DNA of 64,000 nucleotides from Bacteriovoracaceae bacterium UBA6144 (lineage in GTDB: Bacteria > Bdellovibrionota > Bacteriovoracia > Bacteriovoracales > Bacteriovoracaceae). This document shows positions 1-8,943 of this stretch, one piece after another. Location of the stretch: contig DIVA01000093.1 in the NCBI GenBank assembly GCA_002435705.1, forward strand, positions 16,723-80,722. Direction: 5' to 3'. Below the pieces are notes generated by a model, which worked only from the letters and a program-made list of their open reading frames with translations, had not been told where the DNA came from and did not search any database. The translations under genes and the position numbers were made by a program. How positions within the stretch are numbered: position 1 is the first letter of the stretch; each line of letters opens with the position of its first letter.

Positions 1-612
1 TTGGTAGCCGCTTTCATAGAATCCAGTTTTTTTCTCTTCTTTAAGCCATAAAGGAGAATTAATGAATGCACTCGTGGCCACACTTATTTGTGGATTAATC
101 TCGTAGTTAAATTTTATTCCTAGGCTTGGGGCCAGGGACTGCGATGAGCTTGCAAGATTTTGTGCATCACTGAATGCACTACGATGACTAAAAGCAGCTC
201 CAGCCAGTAACTCCATACGAACCTGGGCCAGCATTCTTTTCCAACCGTAATGGGAAGCCAGGTAGGTCCGCGTGATATTTTGAGTTTTATTCGTCGTAGG
301 ATTTTTAAAGCCTGTCGGTTGTAAAAAAACATCGGTACGGAAAAGATTTTTATCACCAATCAGATAGTCGTGCTGGGCAAGTAATCCTAAGGAAGTGGTC
401 TTTCCTGTGCTAAAAGTTGTTCCTGTGCCTGATTGGGAGAAGTTTGTCTGAGCATACTGGCTGAGAAGTTTTAGCGAGTGTCTCTTTTTTGTGAAAACGA
501 GTTCCTGAGTCATCTGAGGTTGCGGACTATCAAACACCTCATCGGGTACAACTTGTGGCAAGACTTTAGACTGAGAAAAAGCATTTACGCAGAATAAAAG
601 AGCGATCATCAT
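1..612 (-). CDS. Outer-membrane-type protein, N-terminal part (cut by window edge)
   Basis: Reading the reverse strand from ATG at 612, the frame is open for 204 codons to the window edge. It starts with a signal peptide (MMIALLFCVNAFSQ). The rest alternates polar and hydrophobic residues with many Thr, Ser, Gln and aromatic residues, for example TYLASHYGW, as in transmembrane beta strands. The upstream LysM lipoprotein ends in TGA inside this gene's ATGATGA, a 4-bp overlap, so the two are translationally coupled. No family is recognised. An outer-membrane beta-barrel is inferred from composition only. Confidence 0.7.
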   Translation of the reverse strand, partial: MMIALLFCVNAFSQSKVLPQVVPDEVFDSPQPQMTQELVFTKKRHSLKLLSQYAQTNFSQSGTGTTFSTGKTTSLGLLAQHDYLIGDKNLFRTDVFLQPTGFKNPTTNKTQNITRTYLASHYGWKRMLAQVRMELLAGAAFSHRSAFSDAQNLASSSQSLAPSLGIKFNYEINPQISVATSAFINSPLWLKEEKKTGFYESGYQ

Positions 613-1823
613 TCTTTAGATCCTGGGATGGTGAGATCCGTACCGATCTTAAGCCGATTTGGATGTTTCACGTGATCTAAATTATGCTTCAGAATATCGC
701 CCCAGCGATTCTTTGTTCCGTAGAACTTTTCGGAGATGCTCTCCAATGTTTCGCCTCTTTCAACTTTATGAGTTTTCATCGAAGCCAGATTCCGCATCAG
801 CTCTTGTCTGCTGGAGATTTCGGAGAGTTGGTAATTAATACTTTCTTTGTGATTCTTATGGGCCACCTGAAGGGTTTCCTTTAGAATCGTTTCAGCGGCT
901 GCGATATTATTTTGTGCCGCTAGCTCATTAGCGTAGTGGCTAGCGACCCAAGCTTCTGATTTATTTTTATTCCAAAGCTGAGCAAGGTAGTCGTTGGCTT
1001 CTTGGTGAGAGTTGATCTCCTTCAATGCTTTCCAATAGTGATACTGACCCCAGTCATCTTCAAACTGACGATTATATTCCTTGATCAAGGTGACTCGATC
1101 CGCATGTTCGGAGAGTGTCAGGTTTCGGAGAAAGAGTTTTTTCGTGAGAGCATCTTGTGGCTGATGCTTGAGAAGAATCCGAATCTGAGCGTTTGCTAAA
1201 CGTTGATCTTTCGCATCCACGTAAATCCAGGCGAGGTATCTTGCTGCTTCTGCCTTAATTTCATCACTGGAGATTTGCTCAAAACTTTCTCGGGCTTCTT
1301 GGGTTTTTCCTGATAGAAATTGTGCTTTTCCCAGTGCAAGAAGATCCTGGTCATTTTTTTGAACAGTAATTGATTTCTGAAAGTGAAAACTCGCTTGCTC
1401 CCAGTTATTTGTCTTAAGAGCATAGGCTGCTTTCAGTCGCAGAAACTCTTGATCATGAGCGATGCGTGTTTCGAGTTGATTCATGAGCTCTTGGGCCTGC
1501 TCCAGTTGATTTTCTTCAATGTAAAAACTTAAAAGTTTGAGTTCAAAAATATTTTTGTGAGGATAGAGCTTCTTACCCTTGAGATAACAGTCTTTGGCCT
1601 TGGTAAGAGAGTTCGTTTGCTCGAGGCTATCACATTGCATGAGGACCAAAGGTGAGCTTAATAAATCCTGATTTTCGATTTGCTCCAGAAGCACTAGTGC
1701 TTCTGCGTAATCTTTTTTCTCATACATAAGTTGCGCTGCCTGAGCGAATTCTTCGTAGTGGTCGGTGCGGTAATGAGAGCAACCAACTGAGATAAAAAAA
1801 AGTAGCGTTAAGAACCAATTCAT
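609..1823 (-). CDS. LysM-domain TPR lipoprotein
   Basis: The protein has a lipoprotein signal peptide with lipobox SVGC, so it is probably anchored to a membrane facing the periplasm. A middle part of about 300 residues is made of helical TPR-like repeats (for example YAEALVLLEQIENQ). A C-terminal LysM domain (VERGETLESISEKFYG, ending DLTIPG) would bind peptidoglycan. The start at 1823 is preferred over an upstream in-frame GTG at 1838 because GGGGAGA lies 6 bases before the ATG. It overlaps the next gene by 4 bp. A role as an envelope scaffold is inferred. Confidence 0.8.
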   Translation of the reverse strand: MNWFLTLLFFISVGCSHYRTDHYEEFAQAAQLMYEKKDYAEALVLLEQIENQDLLSSPLVLMQCDSLEQTNSLTKAKDCYLKGKKLYPHKNIFELKLLSFYIEENQLEQAQELMNQLETRIAHDQEFLRLKAAYALKTNNWEQASFHFQKSITVQKNDQDLLALGKAQFLSGKTQEARESFEQISSDEIKAEAARYLAWIYVDAKDQRLANAQIRILLKHQPQDALTKKLFLRNLTLSEHADRVTLIKEYNRQFEDDWGQYHYWKALKEINSHQEANDYLAQLWNKNKSEAWVASHYANELAAQNNIAAAETILKETLQVAHKNHKESINYQLSEISSRQELMRNLASMKTHKVERGETLESISEKFYGTKNRWGDILKHNLDHVKHPNRLKIGTDLTIPGSKE

Positions 1824-1966
1824 AACTGTTCTCCCCACTCTAGTATGAGGACCAGAACCGCATTAATACAGGGATGGTAGAGATTGCTTAATCCTTAAAG
1901 GTGATATGATTTATATAACAGAGCCCCAGGCCCAAGGAACCCAAAGGAGAGTAAATGAGGCCAGCA

Positions 1967-2590
1967 TTAATACAATTCAGTTTTCAACTGTTTGAGAAAA
2001 GTCCGCATAAACTCAGTTCGTCTTTGAGCTTCGAGGCGGCCCTCTTTCGTGGCGAAAGTTTCCTGAAGTTTTAACAGCTTCACTTCGTAGTGATCTAGCA
2101 TCCATTTTTTATCATTAAGTTCGCGGTTTTCAGCAAATGGATCTTCTGGATCATAAAATTTGGCGTTCATTTCCACATTAACCGCCGTACAGCGAAGGAC
2201 ACCGATCGCTCCGAGTGCATCTAAACGATCAGCATCTTGCACACAAGCTGACTCTATTGAGGTGGGTGCAAGACCTCTTGAGAAAGAGTGCTCGATGATA
2301 GCTTGATGAATTTGAGGGTAGTATTGAGAGTCCCAGCCATGTTTTTCAAGAAGCTTCAGCGCTTTATCAGCAGCTAGAGTTGAAGCGCGTACGCGTTCGG
2401 GATGATTCTTGGGAACATTCACAATGTCATGGAGAAGTGCCGCCGGGATCACGATTTGCAAAAGAGCAGATTCTTTTTCAGCCAGGTGAGTGGCCGAGGC
2501 CACGACTCGTTGAATATGAGCCCAGTCATGACCTGGATCTTGGGCTTCATAGTAGGGCCTAATTTCTTCAATGAGACTTTGTGGCAGCAT
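1967..2590 (-). CDS. HD-domain phosphohydrolase (YedJ-like)
   Basis: At 207 residues this fits the small HD-domain metal-dependent phosphohydrolases. Visible motifs are H near the start (GHDWAHIQRV), the HD pair in AALLHDIVN, H in IIEHSFSRG and the later D in QDADRLDALGAIG, which together form the usual metal site. The RTEFM..FL C-terminal part is also typical of the YedJ group. The substrate cannot be told. The start overlaps the stop of the upstream SnoaL-like gene by one base (TGATG), so it is coupled to that gene. Confidence 0.85.
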   Translation of the reverse strand: MLPQSLIEEIRPYYEAQDPGHDWAHIQRVVASATHLAEKESALLQIVIPAALLHDIVNVPKNHPERVRASTLAADKALKLLEKHGWDSQYYPQIHQAIIEHSFSRGLAPTSIESACVQDADRLDALGAIGVLRCTAVNVEMNAKFYDPEDPFAENRELNDKKWMLDHYEVKLLKLQETFATKEGRLEAQRRTEFMRTFLKQLKTELY

Positions 2591-3087
2591 CAGTGCTCAC
2601 CAAGCTTCTCTTTTACTTTACGCACTCCCCAGCCGAGCACAGGAATGTATTCGTAGACCATCGCTCCCACATCGAAGTAGTCACGGTGATATGTGACCTT
2701 GTCTTCTGCTCCTCCAAACTTAATGATTGAATTGCCCAAGATCGATATCGGCTCCCCACTGTTGAGTTTATCAACGGCATAAGTCATCTTCCAAACGAGT
2801 ACAACGGTCTTACCCGACTCAATCGCTTCAGTATATTCGAATTTGATGAGTTTGAGGTCTTGGTACATTTTTTTGTAGTAGCTGCGCATGCTTTCGCGGC
2901 CCTTGATGGTCCCAATAGGGTCGTGGAATTCGATGTCCTTATCATAAAACTCTTCCACCACCTGAAGATTATCGATATTGAGTCTGGTGAAGGCATCGCG
3001 GGCACGATCAGAGTAGGTCATGAGTTTCTCCTGAGCAAAACTGAAAAATGACATGAAAACAAGAAGTAATGTTAGAATGAATTTCAC
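2590..3087 (-). CDS. Exported SnoaL-like (NTF2-fold) protein
   Basis: The protein is 165 residues with a signal peptide (ILTLLLVFMSFFSFAQ). The mature part has the NTF2/SnoaL pattern: an initial helix, EEFYDKDIEFHDPIGTIKG, then beta strands with VLVWKMTYAV. The start is GTG at 3087 with AGAGAGG upstream. SnoaL-like proteins recur beside DUF1295, DUF1365 and cyclopropane-synthase-like genes in Proteobacteria, as here. The divergent DUF1295 gene starts only about 30 bases away, so the two promoters must overlap the coding starts. The function is unknown; a role in the lipid cluster is inferred. Confidence 0.75.
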   Translation of the reverse strand: MKFILTLLLVFMSFFSFAQEKLMTYSDRARDAFTRLNIDNLQVVEEFYDKDIEFHDPIGTIKGRESMRSYYKKMYQDLKLIKFEYTEAIESGKTVVLVWKMTYAVDKLNSGEPISILGNSIIKFGGAEDKVTYHRDYFDVGAMVYEYIPVLGWGVRKVKEKLGEH

Positions 3088-3116
3088 TGGGAACCTCTCT
3101 TTTGGGAAGATCGATT

Positions 3117-3872
3117 ATGAGCCTTATTATCTTGAGCATCCTTATTCTCTGTCATCTCTTTTTCTTTATTGCCTATAAGACAGATAAGTTTTCTGTAATG
3201 GATATAGCGTGGGGATTAGGTTTTGTTTTAGTTGCAATTGTCGCTTACCTAAGTAACTACCCTTCATGGCCAAAGCTTTTACTTCTCATCATGGTTTCTT
3301 GCTGGGGCCTGCGATTAGCCTACTATATCTTCACTCGCTCAAAGGGAAAAGGCGAAGATCCTCGCTATCAAAAATATAAAGACCAGTGGGGAGTTGATTA
3401 TCTTAAACAAGGATATCTCAAAGTCTTTCTTGCTCAAGGGGCGATGATGTTTGTCATTTCTTTGCCTGTGCAACTTGGCATGTCCCGCGACATGGATCAT
3501 TTTGGGAAACTGCAAATTCTAGGTTTTATTATTTGGCTCACGGGTTTTAGTCTGGAAGTTTGGGCTGATTGGCATCTCAACCGATTCAAAAATGATCCTG
3601 CAAATCGTGGAAAGATTTGCACCACTGGGCCCTGGACATTTGTGCGCTTTCCAAATTACTTAGGTGAGATGATTCTTTGGTGGGGAGTATACATTTATAT
3701 TATCAATTTTTGGACTGCATGGACCATTATTGGTCCCGTTGCCATCATGATGTCTTTACTTAAGGTCACTGGCATTCCACTCATTGAGCAAAAGTACATG
3801 GAGCGAGCCGAATACCGAGAGTATGCGACCCGCGTATCACGTTTATTACCCTTTCTTAAACCTCGCTCTTAA
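3117..3872 (+). CDS. DUF1295 integral membrane protein
   Basis: About 251 residues with six or so hydrophobic helices. It carries the DUF1295 signature: ROSK-like GEDPRYQKYKDQWG in the cytoplasmic loop, then GPWTFVRFPNYLGEMILWWGVY and the EQKYMERAEYREYATRVSRLLPF tail. This is the isoprenylcysteine-methyltransferase / sterol-reductase-like fold. ATG at 3117 with GGGAAGA ahead is preferred to the TTG at 3102. The 3' end overlaps the convergent methyltransferase by 17 bp. The family is regularly linked to fatty-acid-modifying genes; the reaction is not established. Confidence 0.85.
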   Translation: MSLIILSILILCHLFFFIAYKTDKFSVMDIAWGLGFVLVAIVAYLSNYPSWPKLLLLIMVSCWGLRLAYYIFTRSKGKGEDPRYQKYKDQWGVDYLKQGYLKVFLAQGAMMFVISLPVQLGMSRDMDHFGKLQILGFIIWLTGFSLEVWADWHLNRFKNDPANRGKICTTGPWTFVRFPNYLGEMILWWGVYIYIINFWTAWTIIGPVAIMMSLLKVTGIPLIEQKYMERAEYREYATRVSRLLPFLKPRS

Positions 3873-5106
3873 GCGTTCGATTGTTTGGGCGGGTCAAAGT
3901 CATCTGCACCACTGAAATATTGCGCGTATCAAACGCCGCCTCACAGTATTTGAGGTAGTAGTGCCATTTTCGGATGAAGCTCTCACTGAACCCGAGTCCC
4001 AGAACTTGGTCGCGCACCTTAAGAAAATTCTCATTCCAGATCTTGAGCGTCTTAGCGTAGTGCGGACCGAAGTCACGGAACTTCACCAGTTGAAGCTCGC
4101 TGACTTGATTGTAAACTTTGGTTAAGTGCCCCACACTCGGAATAAAACCGCCAGGGAAGATATGCTTCTGGATCCAGTCCACACTTTTTCTGTACTCGTC
4201 GTAGCGTGAGTCCGGGGAGGTGATGACCTGAAAACTAAACAGACCTTGTGGCTTTAGTAACTGATCAAGCTTGCTGAAAAAAGTAGGAATAAAGCTGTGT
4301 CCTACAGCTTCCATCATTTCAATAGAGACAATCTTATCAAATCTTCCTTCGAGATCACGATAGTCCATGAGTTTAAGTTCGATCTGATCGGCCACACCCT
4401 CACGCTGAAACAATTCCTTTGCATACTTGTGTTGTTCCTGTGAAATGGTGATGGTGGTGATCTTTAGGCCAAACTCCTTGGCAGCGTAACAGGCAAATCC
4501 GCCCCAACCGGTTCCAATTTCGAGCAGATGATCCTCTTTTTTGAGTTCAAGGTTTTGGGCCAGAGCTTTCCATTTCTCTTTCTGTGCCTCTTCAAGTGAT
4601 TGATGAGCATTGCCCCAAAGGGCGCTGGAGTAAGTCATGCTCTTATCAAGCCAGAGTTGGTAGAATTCATTCGAGAGGTCATAGTGCTCTTGGATGTTTT
4701 TCTTTGAGCCTGTCTTCGTGTTTGATCGTAGGAGGTGAAAGCTGCGATTTAAAACTTTTAAAAAATTACCCTTCATCTTGGATTGAGAACCTGAAAAACC
4801 ACCGAGCTCGTGCATATTATCAATCAGGAGTGTCATCAATTGGTATAGATCAGGGGTGGTCCACCAGTTGTTTACATATGCTTCACCGAAACCAATGTCC
4901 CCATAGAGCACACAGTGAGCATAGACTTTATCGTCGAGTACTTCCATGATGATCGGTTTTGCGCTTTTATCCCCGAACACAACCTGTGAGCCATCTTTTC
5001 GCTTAAGTGTTAAGTTACCGTGCTTGATACGACCGAGGACACTTTCAACCAAGCCTCGCGCCATGAGTGGGCTCAAGACTGTTTCACGAATTTTCGCGAT
5101 TTCCAT
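3856..5106 (-). CDS. Cyclopropane-fatty-acid-synthase-like methyltransferase (first copy)
   Basis: The protein is 416 residues, the usual length of the CFA synthase family (SAM-dependent methyl transfer to unsaturated acyl chains of phospholipids). The SAM-binding motif I is LLEIGTGWGGFACYAA. QEHYDLSNEFYQLWLDKSMTYSSALW matches the family's substrate-side region, and FPGGFIPS follows. The N-terminal 100 residues form the usual lipid-binding extension. It overlaps the DUF1365 gene by 34 bp and follows it in one operon. Whether it makes a cyclopropane ring or a methyl/methylene branch cannot be decided from sequence. Confidence 0.88.
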   Translation of the reverse strand: MEIAKIRETVLSPLMARGLVESVLGRIKHGNLTLKRKDGSQVVFGDKSAKPIIMEVLDDKVYAHCVLYGDIGFGEAYVNNWWTTPDLYQLMTLLIDNMHELGGFSGSQSKMKGNFLKVLNRSFHLLRSNTKTGSKKNIQEHYDLSNEFYQLWLDKSMTYSSALWGNAHQSLEEAQKEKWKALAQNLELKKEDHLLEIGTGWGGFACYAAKEFGLKITTITISQEQHKYAKELFQREGVADQIELKLMDYRDLEGRFDKIVSIEMMEAVGHSFIPTFFSKLDQLLKPQGLFSFQVITSPDSRYDEYRKSVDWIQKHIFPGGFIPSVGHLTKVYNQVSELQLVKFRDFGPHYAKTLKIWNENFLKVRDQVLGLGFSESFIRKWHYYLKYCEAAFDTRNISVVQMTLTRPNNRTLKSEV

Positions 5107-5858
5107 TTGTAAACTCCAAGTTGTAAGTGTGGATTATCAGATTTTTTAATAAAAGGGACTTTGAGTAGCCATAGGCGGAGGGCATGAAAATGAATTGCCG
5201 TGATCACAAAGAGGCTCATCAGGGGAAAGCGAAGGGCGGTCTTGAAAATGAGTCCCTGACTGAGTTCACGCCTCTCGCCTGAATACACTGCTGTCAGCTC
5301 TTTCGTGCCATCGGAATTGTAGTCATCGATGATGATTCGTAAGTTTTTATCCGGCCAAGTGATTTTAAGTTTGAGCGTATTATTCAGTGAGAGAAAAGGG
5401 GAGACATAGAAAAGTTTATCTATGCTCTGCTCGTGGCTATCACCCGTAAAGGGTCCGAGCAAGCTGGGTTTTTGTTCCCAGAACGTGTTTCCGACTTCTG
5501 CCACGATCCAGCGTTGAGCTTGGCCTTGGATAAAATAAAAAGAGACAGGATTAAAAACGTATCCGAAGTTTCTCAAGTTTGTCAGAAGAGCGATGGACTT
5601 TATTTCTTCAGTCACACCTTGGTCTTTGAGCCAAGACTTTATGTTGTCAGTAATGGATTGATGTCCGAGATGGATATGGTCATGATCACGAAAGGAGAAG
5701 AGCGAAAAATAACCTCGCTTAAATCCCCAATACTTCTGAGCGATTTCATCGATCTCACTTAAATCTAAAAACCACCACGGATGAGTTGAACCAAAACGAT
5801 AGTCGCGCTGGGTGTATCTCACATGAGTGATCGGTCCATAGTAGAGAGCACTTCTCAT
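5073..5858 (-). CDS. DUF1365 family protein
   Basis: The protein has 261 residues. Family features are the N-terminal YYGPITHVRYTQRDYRF, DRDH-like SFRDHDHIHLGH, LLTNLRNFGYVFNPVSFYF and VAEVGNTFWEQ. DUF1365 proteins are nearly always encoded between the FAD oxidoreductase and the CFA-like methyltransferase, and that order is kept here. The start ATG overlaps the stop of the oxidoreductase gene by 4 bp. No reaction is known from the sequence; a role in acyl-chain modification is inferred from context. Confidence 0.88.
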   Translation of the reverse strand: MRSALYYGPITHVRYTQRDYRFGSTHPWWFLDLSEIDEIAQKYWGFKRGYFSLFSFRDHDHIHLGHQSITDNIKSWLKDQGVTEEIKSIALLTNLRNFGYVFNPVSFYFIQGQAQRWIVAEVGNTFWEQKPSLLGPFTGDSHEQSIDKLFYVSPFLSLNNTLKLKITWPDKNLRIIIDDYNSDGTKELTAVYSGERRELSQGLIFKTALRFPLMSLFVITAIHFHALRLWLLKVPFIKKSDNPHLQLGVYKWKSRKFVKQS

Positions 5859-7105
5859 AAGGGGTCACGTCCTAAGAGATGGCGGCAAAGGTCAATGCTT
5901 GAAAGGAGTGCATCTTCATGAAATCCATAACGAAACCAAGCTCCACAGAATTTTATGGGGCTGTCACTTTGATTGAGTTCTTGGAGGCGCTCTTGCGCTC
6001 GCGCCGTTGCAAGGTTAAAGACTGGATGGTGGTACTGAATTTTTTTGATAACTTTTGACTCATTAATAAATCGAGTCCCATTGATACTCACGAAGTAGTT
6101 TGTTTTTTTAGAAATGGGCTGAAGTTTATTCATGTAGTAGACAGTGAAGCGCTCACCGTCCCGATGGATTTGATTCCAGGATGACCAGTTTCGCTTGAGT
6201 GCTGGCATGATGGATTCATCAGTATGAAGCCATGCCACATTTTCCTGATAACTAAAAGGAGCAAGGAGCTCTGTCTGCAAAGAAGAAGGAGCCTTGAGAA
6301 GACTTCGGGATTCATCGGCATGACTGGCCATGATGACCATATCAAAATCCCTTACCTCGCCATTCTTGAGAGTAAGGCGTGCTTGCTCTCCCAGTCTTTC
6401 AACGTGACTCACGGGAGAATTTGTGTGGATGCGATCTCGAAAACTATCAATAAGGATTTGTTTGTAAGTCTCAGATCCTTTTTCAACCGTTTTCCATTGG
6501 TGTTGGGTATCAATACCTGTTAAGCCATGATTCAAAAGAAAGCGCACCATATTTCGTGCAGAAAACTTTAGCATCTCATAGTGCGGTGTGGACCACACGG
6601 CAGCAGTCATGGGTAAGAGATAGTCATCCCTGAAGCCTTCCCCAAGATTTTCCATTTCAATAAGTTCTCCCAAAGAGACGCTTTCAAAACGTGAGTCATT
6701 CAGATAGCGCGGCACCCCTTTGCCGAAACGTACGATATCGATCAGCATGCGCCAGAAGCGAGGAGAAAGGATGTTTTTTTTCTGAGAGAAAATGTCCTCC
6801 AGTGAACTGCCATTATATTCAAACCGGCGATTGTGATCAAAAACAGTAAACGACATGTCAGTATCGTGATAAGGGACAGAGAGCTTCTTAAACAGGCGGC
6901 ACATGTTTGGATAAGTGTGCTCGTTAAACACCATGAAGCCAGTATCAACAGGAAGCTTTTTTCCATCTTCATCGACATAGACCGTATTCGTGTGGCCACC
7001 GATGTAATCATTTTTTTCAAAGACAGTGATGTCAAAAGTATCTTTTAAAAAATAGGCGGCAGACATACCCGCCATCCCTGTTCCAACAATCGCAATCTTT
7101 TTCAT
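5855..7105 (-). CDS. FAD-dependent amine-oxidase-like oxidoreductase
   Basis: About 416 residues with an N-terminal dinucleotide-binding fold (IAIVGTGMAGMSAAYFL, then VFEKNDYIGGHTNTVYVDEDG) typical of COG2907 NAD/FAD-binding proteins. The C-terminal part has NPTR-like FCGAWFRYGFHEDALLSS. The start at 7105 (MKKIAIVG) places the Rossmann motif right at the N terminus and gives an ATGA overlap with the preceding methyltransferase. A flavoprotein next to CFA-like methyltransferases could desaturate or reduce a methylated acyl chain, as in known furan- and 10-methyl-fatty-acid pathways. That role is inferred. Confidence 0.85.
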   Translation of the reverse strand: MKKIAIVGTGMAGMSAAYFLKDTFDITVFEKNDYIGGHTNTVYVDEDGKKLPVDTGFMVFNEHTYPNMCRLFKKLSVPYHDTDMSFTVFDHNRRFEYNGSSLEDIFSQKKNILSPRFWRMLIDIVRFGKGVPRYLNDSRFESVSLGELIEMENLGEGFRDDYLLPMTAAVWSTPHYEMLKFSARNMVRFLLNHGLTGIDTQHQWKTVEKGSETYKQILIDSFRDRIHTNSPVSHVERLGEQARLTLKNGEVRDFDMVIMASHADESRSLLKAPSSLQTELLAPFSYQENVAWLHTDESIMPALKRNWSSWNQIHRDGERFTVYYMNKLQPISKKTNYFVSINGTRFINESKVIKKIQYHHPVFNLATARAQERLQELNQSDSPIKFCGAWFRYGFHEDALLSSIDLCRHLLGRDPL

Positions 7106-8115
7106 TTCATTTCCATCAGGTAGTGACCAACAAACCATTCTTCGCCTTGGTTAAACTTAAAGAGCTCGGCACATGACATAAAAAACACACGCCACCATTC
7201 AAGCCATTTTCTGCCTTGGCCTGCACCGTAGTGTTTCTCAAAGAGTGGAAGAAGTTCACTGGCTTGTTGATCGGTCTTTTGTAGCCAAGCCTCAGAGGTC
7301 TGGGCATAGTGGTTTCCGTTTACTTTCCAACTTTGTGCAACTTTAAAATGCTGTGAAAATTTTTGAAACTGTTCAAAGCTAGGCATCATTCCACCAGAGA
7401 AGAAATAACGACTCATCCAATCCGTTTCATCTTTCACTTCGAAGAGATAAGGAGTGTCTTTGTGGACAAATATATGAACAAATAATTTTCCATCTGGTTT
7501 TAGCCAACTTTTAATGCGCAAAAGAAGCATGTCCCAGTTTCGCATGTGCTCAAACATTTCAACTGATACGACTCGATCATACTGTGACGGTGCCTGAAAA
7601 TCGTTCATGTCAGCCGTTAGGATTGTGATGTTGTTCAAGCCTCGTTCCCGGGCCTTCTGATCAATATGATCTTTTTGTGTTTTTGAATTACTCACAGCAG
7701 TGATTTTGGCATTTGGGTATTTAGCTGCCATCCATAAGGTCAGTGAGCCCCAACCACACCCAAGCTCAAGAATCTGCTGACCATCTTGCAGCTGAGCTCT
7801 TTCACAGGTGAGATTAAGCATTCTATCTTCGGAACTATCTAAGGTATCTCCTTGCTCCCAGTAACCACTAGAGTATTTAAGATTTTTGCCTAAAACGCGG
7901 AGATAGAACTCAGTTGGCACTTCGTAGTGTTGGTCATTGGCATCTCGTGTATTAACGGCAATTGGGCCCAGACTAAGGTTGTTGATAAATTTTTTTTGCT
8001 CATTCTCTTGTTTCAAGGGAGCAATTTCAACAAGGCGTTGCCTAAGAAGTCGGCGTATCCCCCAACGGATTGTGAAGTCGGGGATGAGCTGCTTGGCGAG
8101 CAATGATTCGATCAT
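7102..8115 (-). CDS. Cyclopropane-fatty-acid-synthase-like methyltransferase (second copy)
   Basis: 337 residues, shorter at the N terminus than the copy at 3856. SAM motif I is LELGCGWGSLTLWMAAKYP. YEVPTEFYLRVLGKNLKYSSGYW corresponds to the HYDxxNxFY region of the family but is altered, and FFSGGMMPS replaces FPGGxxPS. The start at 8115 has AGAGGGAATATC before the ATG; an in-frame upstream start at 8163 lacks this. It is the promoter-proximal gene of the minus-strand lipid operon. The diverged motifs suggest a different substrate or step from the other copy. Confidence 0.85.
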   Translation of the reverse strand: MIESLLAKQLIPDFTIRWGIRRLLRQRLVEIAPLKQENEQKKFINNLSLGPIAVNTRDANDQHYEVPTEFYLRVLGKNLKYSSGYWEQGDTLDSSEDRMLNLTCERAQLQDGQQILELGCGWGSLTLWMAAKYPNAKITAVSNSKTQKDHIDQKARERGLNNITILTADMNDFQAPSQYDRVVSVEMFEHMRNWDMLLLRIKSWLKPDGKLFVHIFVHKDTPYLFEVKDETDWMSRYFFSGGMMPSFEQFQKFSQHFKVAQSWKVNGNHYAQTSEAWLQKTDQQASELLPLFEKHYGAGQGRKWLEWWRVFFMSCAELFKFNQGEEWFVGHYLMEMK

Positions 8116-8197
8116 GATATTCCCTCTGTGATTGATCAAAAAAGATGGTATTCTAAATTGCACAAGACAAGTAATGCTATAGGGATTTGTTAATCAT

Positions 8198-8878
8198 ATG
8201 TTTAATATAAAATTTATCGGACGCGTCAGCACTGAATTTCCTGAGAAATTTGGTGTCCCTAAACAGCCTCAACTGGCCCCAGCACTTAAGGGGGTTTTAA
8301 GTTTTATAGCACCGTATAATGATCCTAACTATCTCAAAGGTCTTGAATCCTGCTCACATATTTGGGTTTTGTTTTATTTTCATTTGAATAAGACTCACTT
8401 TGGAACAACCATTAGGCCCCCTGTTCTAGGTGGAGCGCAGAGGATGGGGATTTTTTCGACTCGTTCGCCTCATCGCCCCAATCCCATAGGTTTGTCGCTT
8501 CTTAAAATCGATTCTATTGATCTGAACCTAAGTGAAGTCCGCGTCTCTGGTCACGATCTTGTGAATGACACACCAATTATCGACATCAAGCCCTACGTTG
8601 AAAGCTATGATTCTCCCCGTGATCCAAGTCATCATTGGAGTGATGACTTGGATCAAACTCCTTTGACCGTTGCCTGGAGCGAGCATGCGCTTAGTGATTT
8701 GAATAATTTTAAAATTGAAAACCTAAAAGACACCATAGAGCAAGTCCTGCGCCTCGACCCTAGACCGCGCTCTAAAGAAATGGAAGCTCAGTTTGGTTTC
8801 TACTTCAAGGGGTTTAACATCATTTTTCAAGGTGAAAAAAGCGGTCTCAAGGTTAAGCAAATCATAAAAACAAATTAA
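8198..8878 (+). CDS. trmO: tRNA (t6A37) N6-methyltransferase TrmO
   Basis: The protein has 226 residues and the TsaA/YaeB beta-barrel signature: FGVPKQPQLAP, GLESCSHIWVLFYFH, the GIFSTRSPHRPNPIGLS block and DIKPYVESYD. TrmO methylates N6 of threonylcarbamoyladenosine-37 in tRNA-Thr using SAM. The gene starts divergently 82 bases from the lipid operon and ends before an inverted repeat at 8891-8940. Confidence 0.9.
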   Translation: MFNIKFIGRVSTEFPEKFGVPKQPQLAPALKGVLSFIAPYNDPNYLKGLESCSHIWVLFYFHLNKTHFGTTIRPPVLGGAQRMGIFSTRSPHRPNPIGLSLLKIDSIDLNLSEVRVSGHDLVNDTPIIDIKPYVESYDSPRDPSHHWSDDLDQTPLTVAWSEHALSDLNNFKIENLKDTIEQVLRLDPRPRSKEMEAQFGFYFKGFNIIFQGEKSGLKVKQIIKTN

Positions 8879-8890
8879 GTCAGTTTTTAT

Positions 8891-8940
8891 AATCTCCCTC
8901 TTTATTTTGTTTAGCATAGAATAGATGTTGAAGGGAGATT
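8891..8940 (+). promoter_or_regulatory. Inverted repeat covering the ribosome binding site of the 8944 gene
   Basis: AATCTCCCT at 8891-8899 is an exact reverse complement of AGGGAGATT at 8932-8940, with a 32-base AT-rich spacer. The right arm contains the Shine-Dalgarno AGGGAG of the gene starting at 8944. If the hairpin forms in mRNA, it would hide the ribosome binding site. There is no U-tract, so it is not a typical terminator. Confidence 0.4.
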
Positions 8941-8943
8941 GTG

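Noticed and set aside
1860..1974. Direct repeat GCATTAATACA (1860-1870 and 1964-1974)
   Set aside because: Only 11 bases, AT-rich, two copies; could be chance and no function is indicated.
1955..2074. 39-codon plus-strand reading frame with AAGGAGA ribosome binding site, antisense to the end of the HD gene
   Set aside because: The site is good but most of the frame is the complement of conserved HD-protein coding sequence, and the peptide has no recognisable features.
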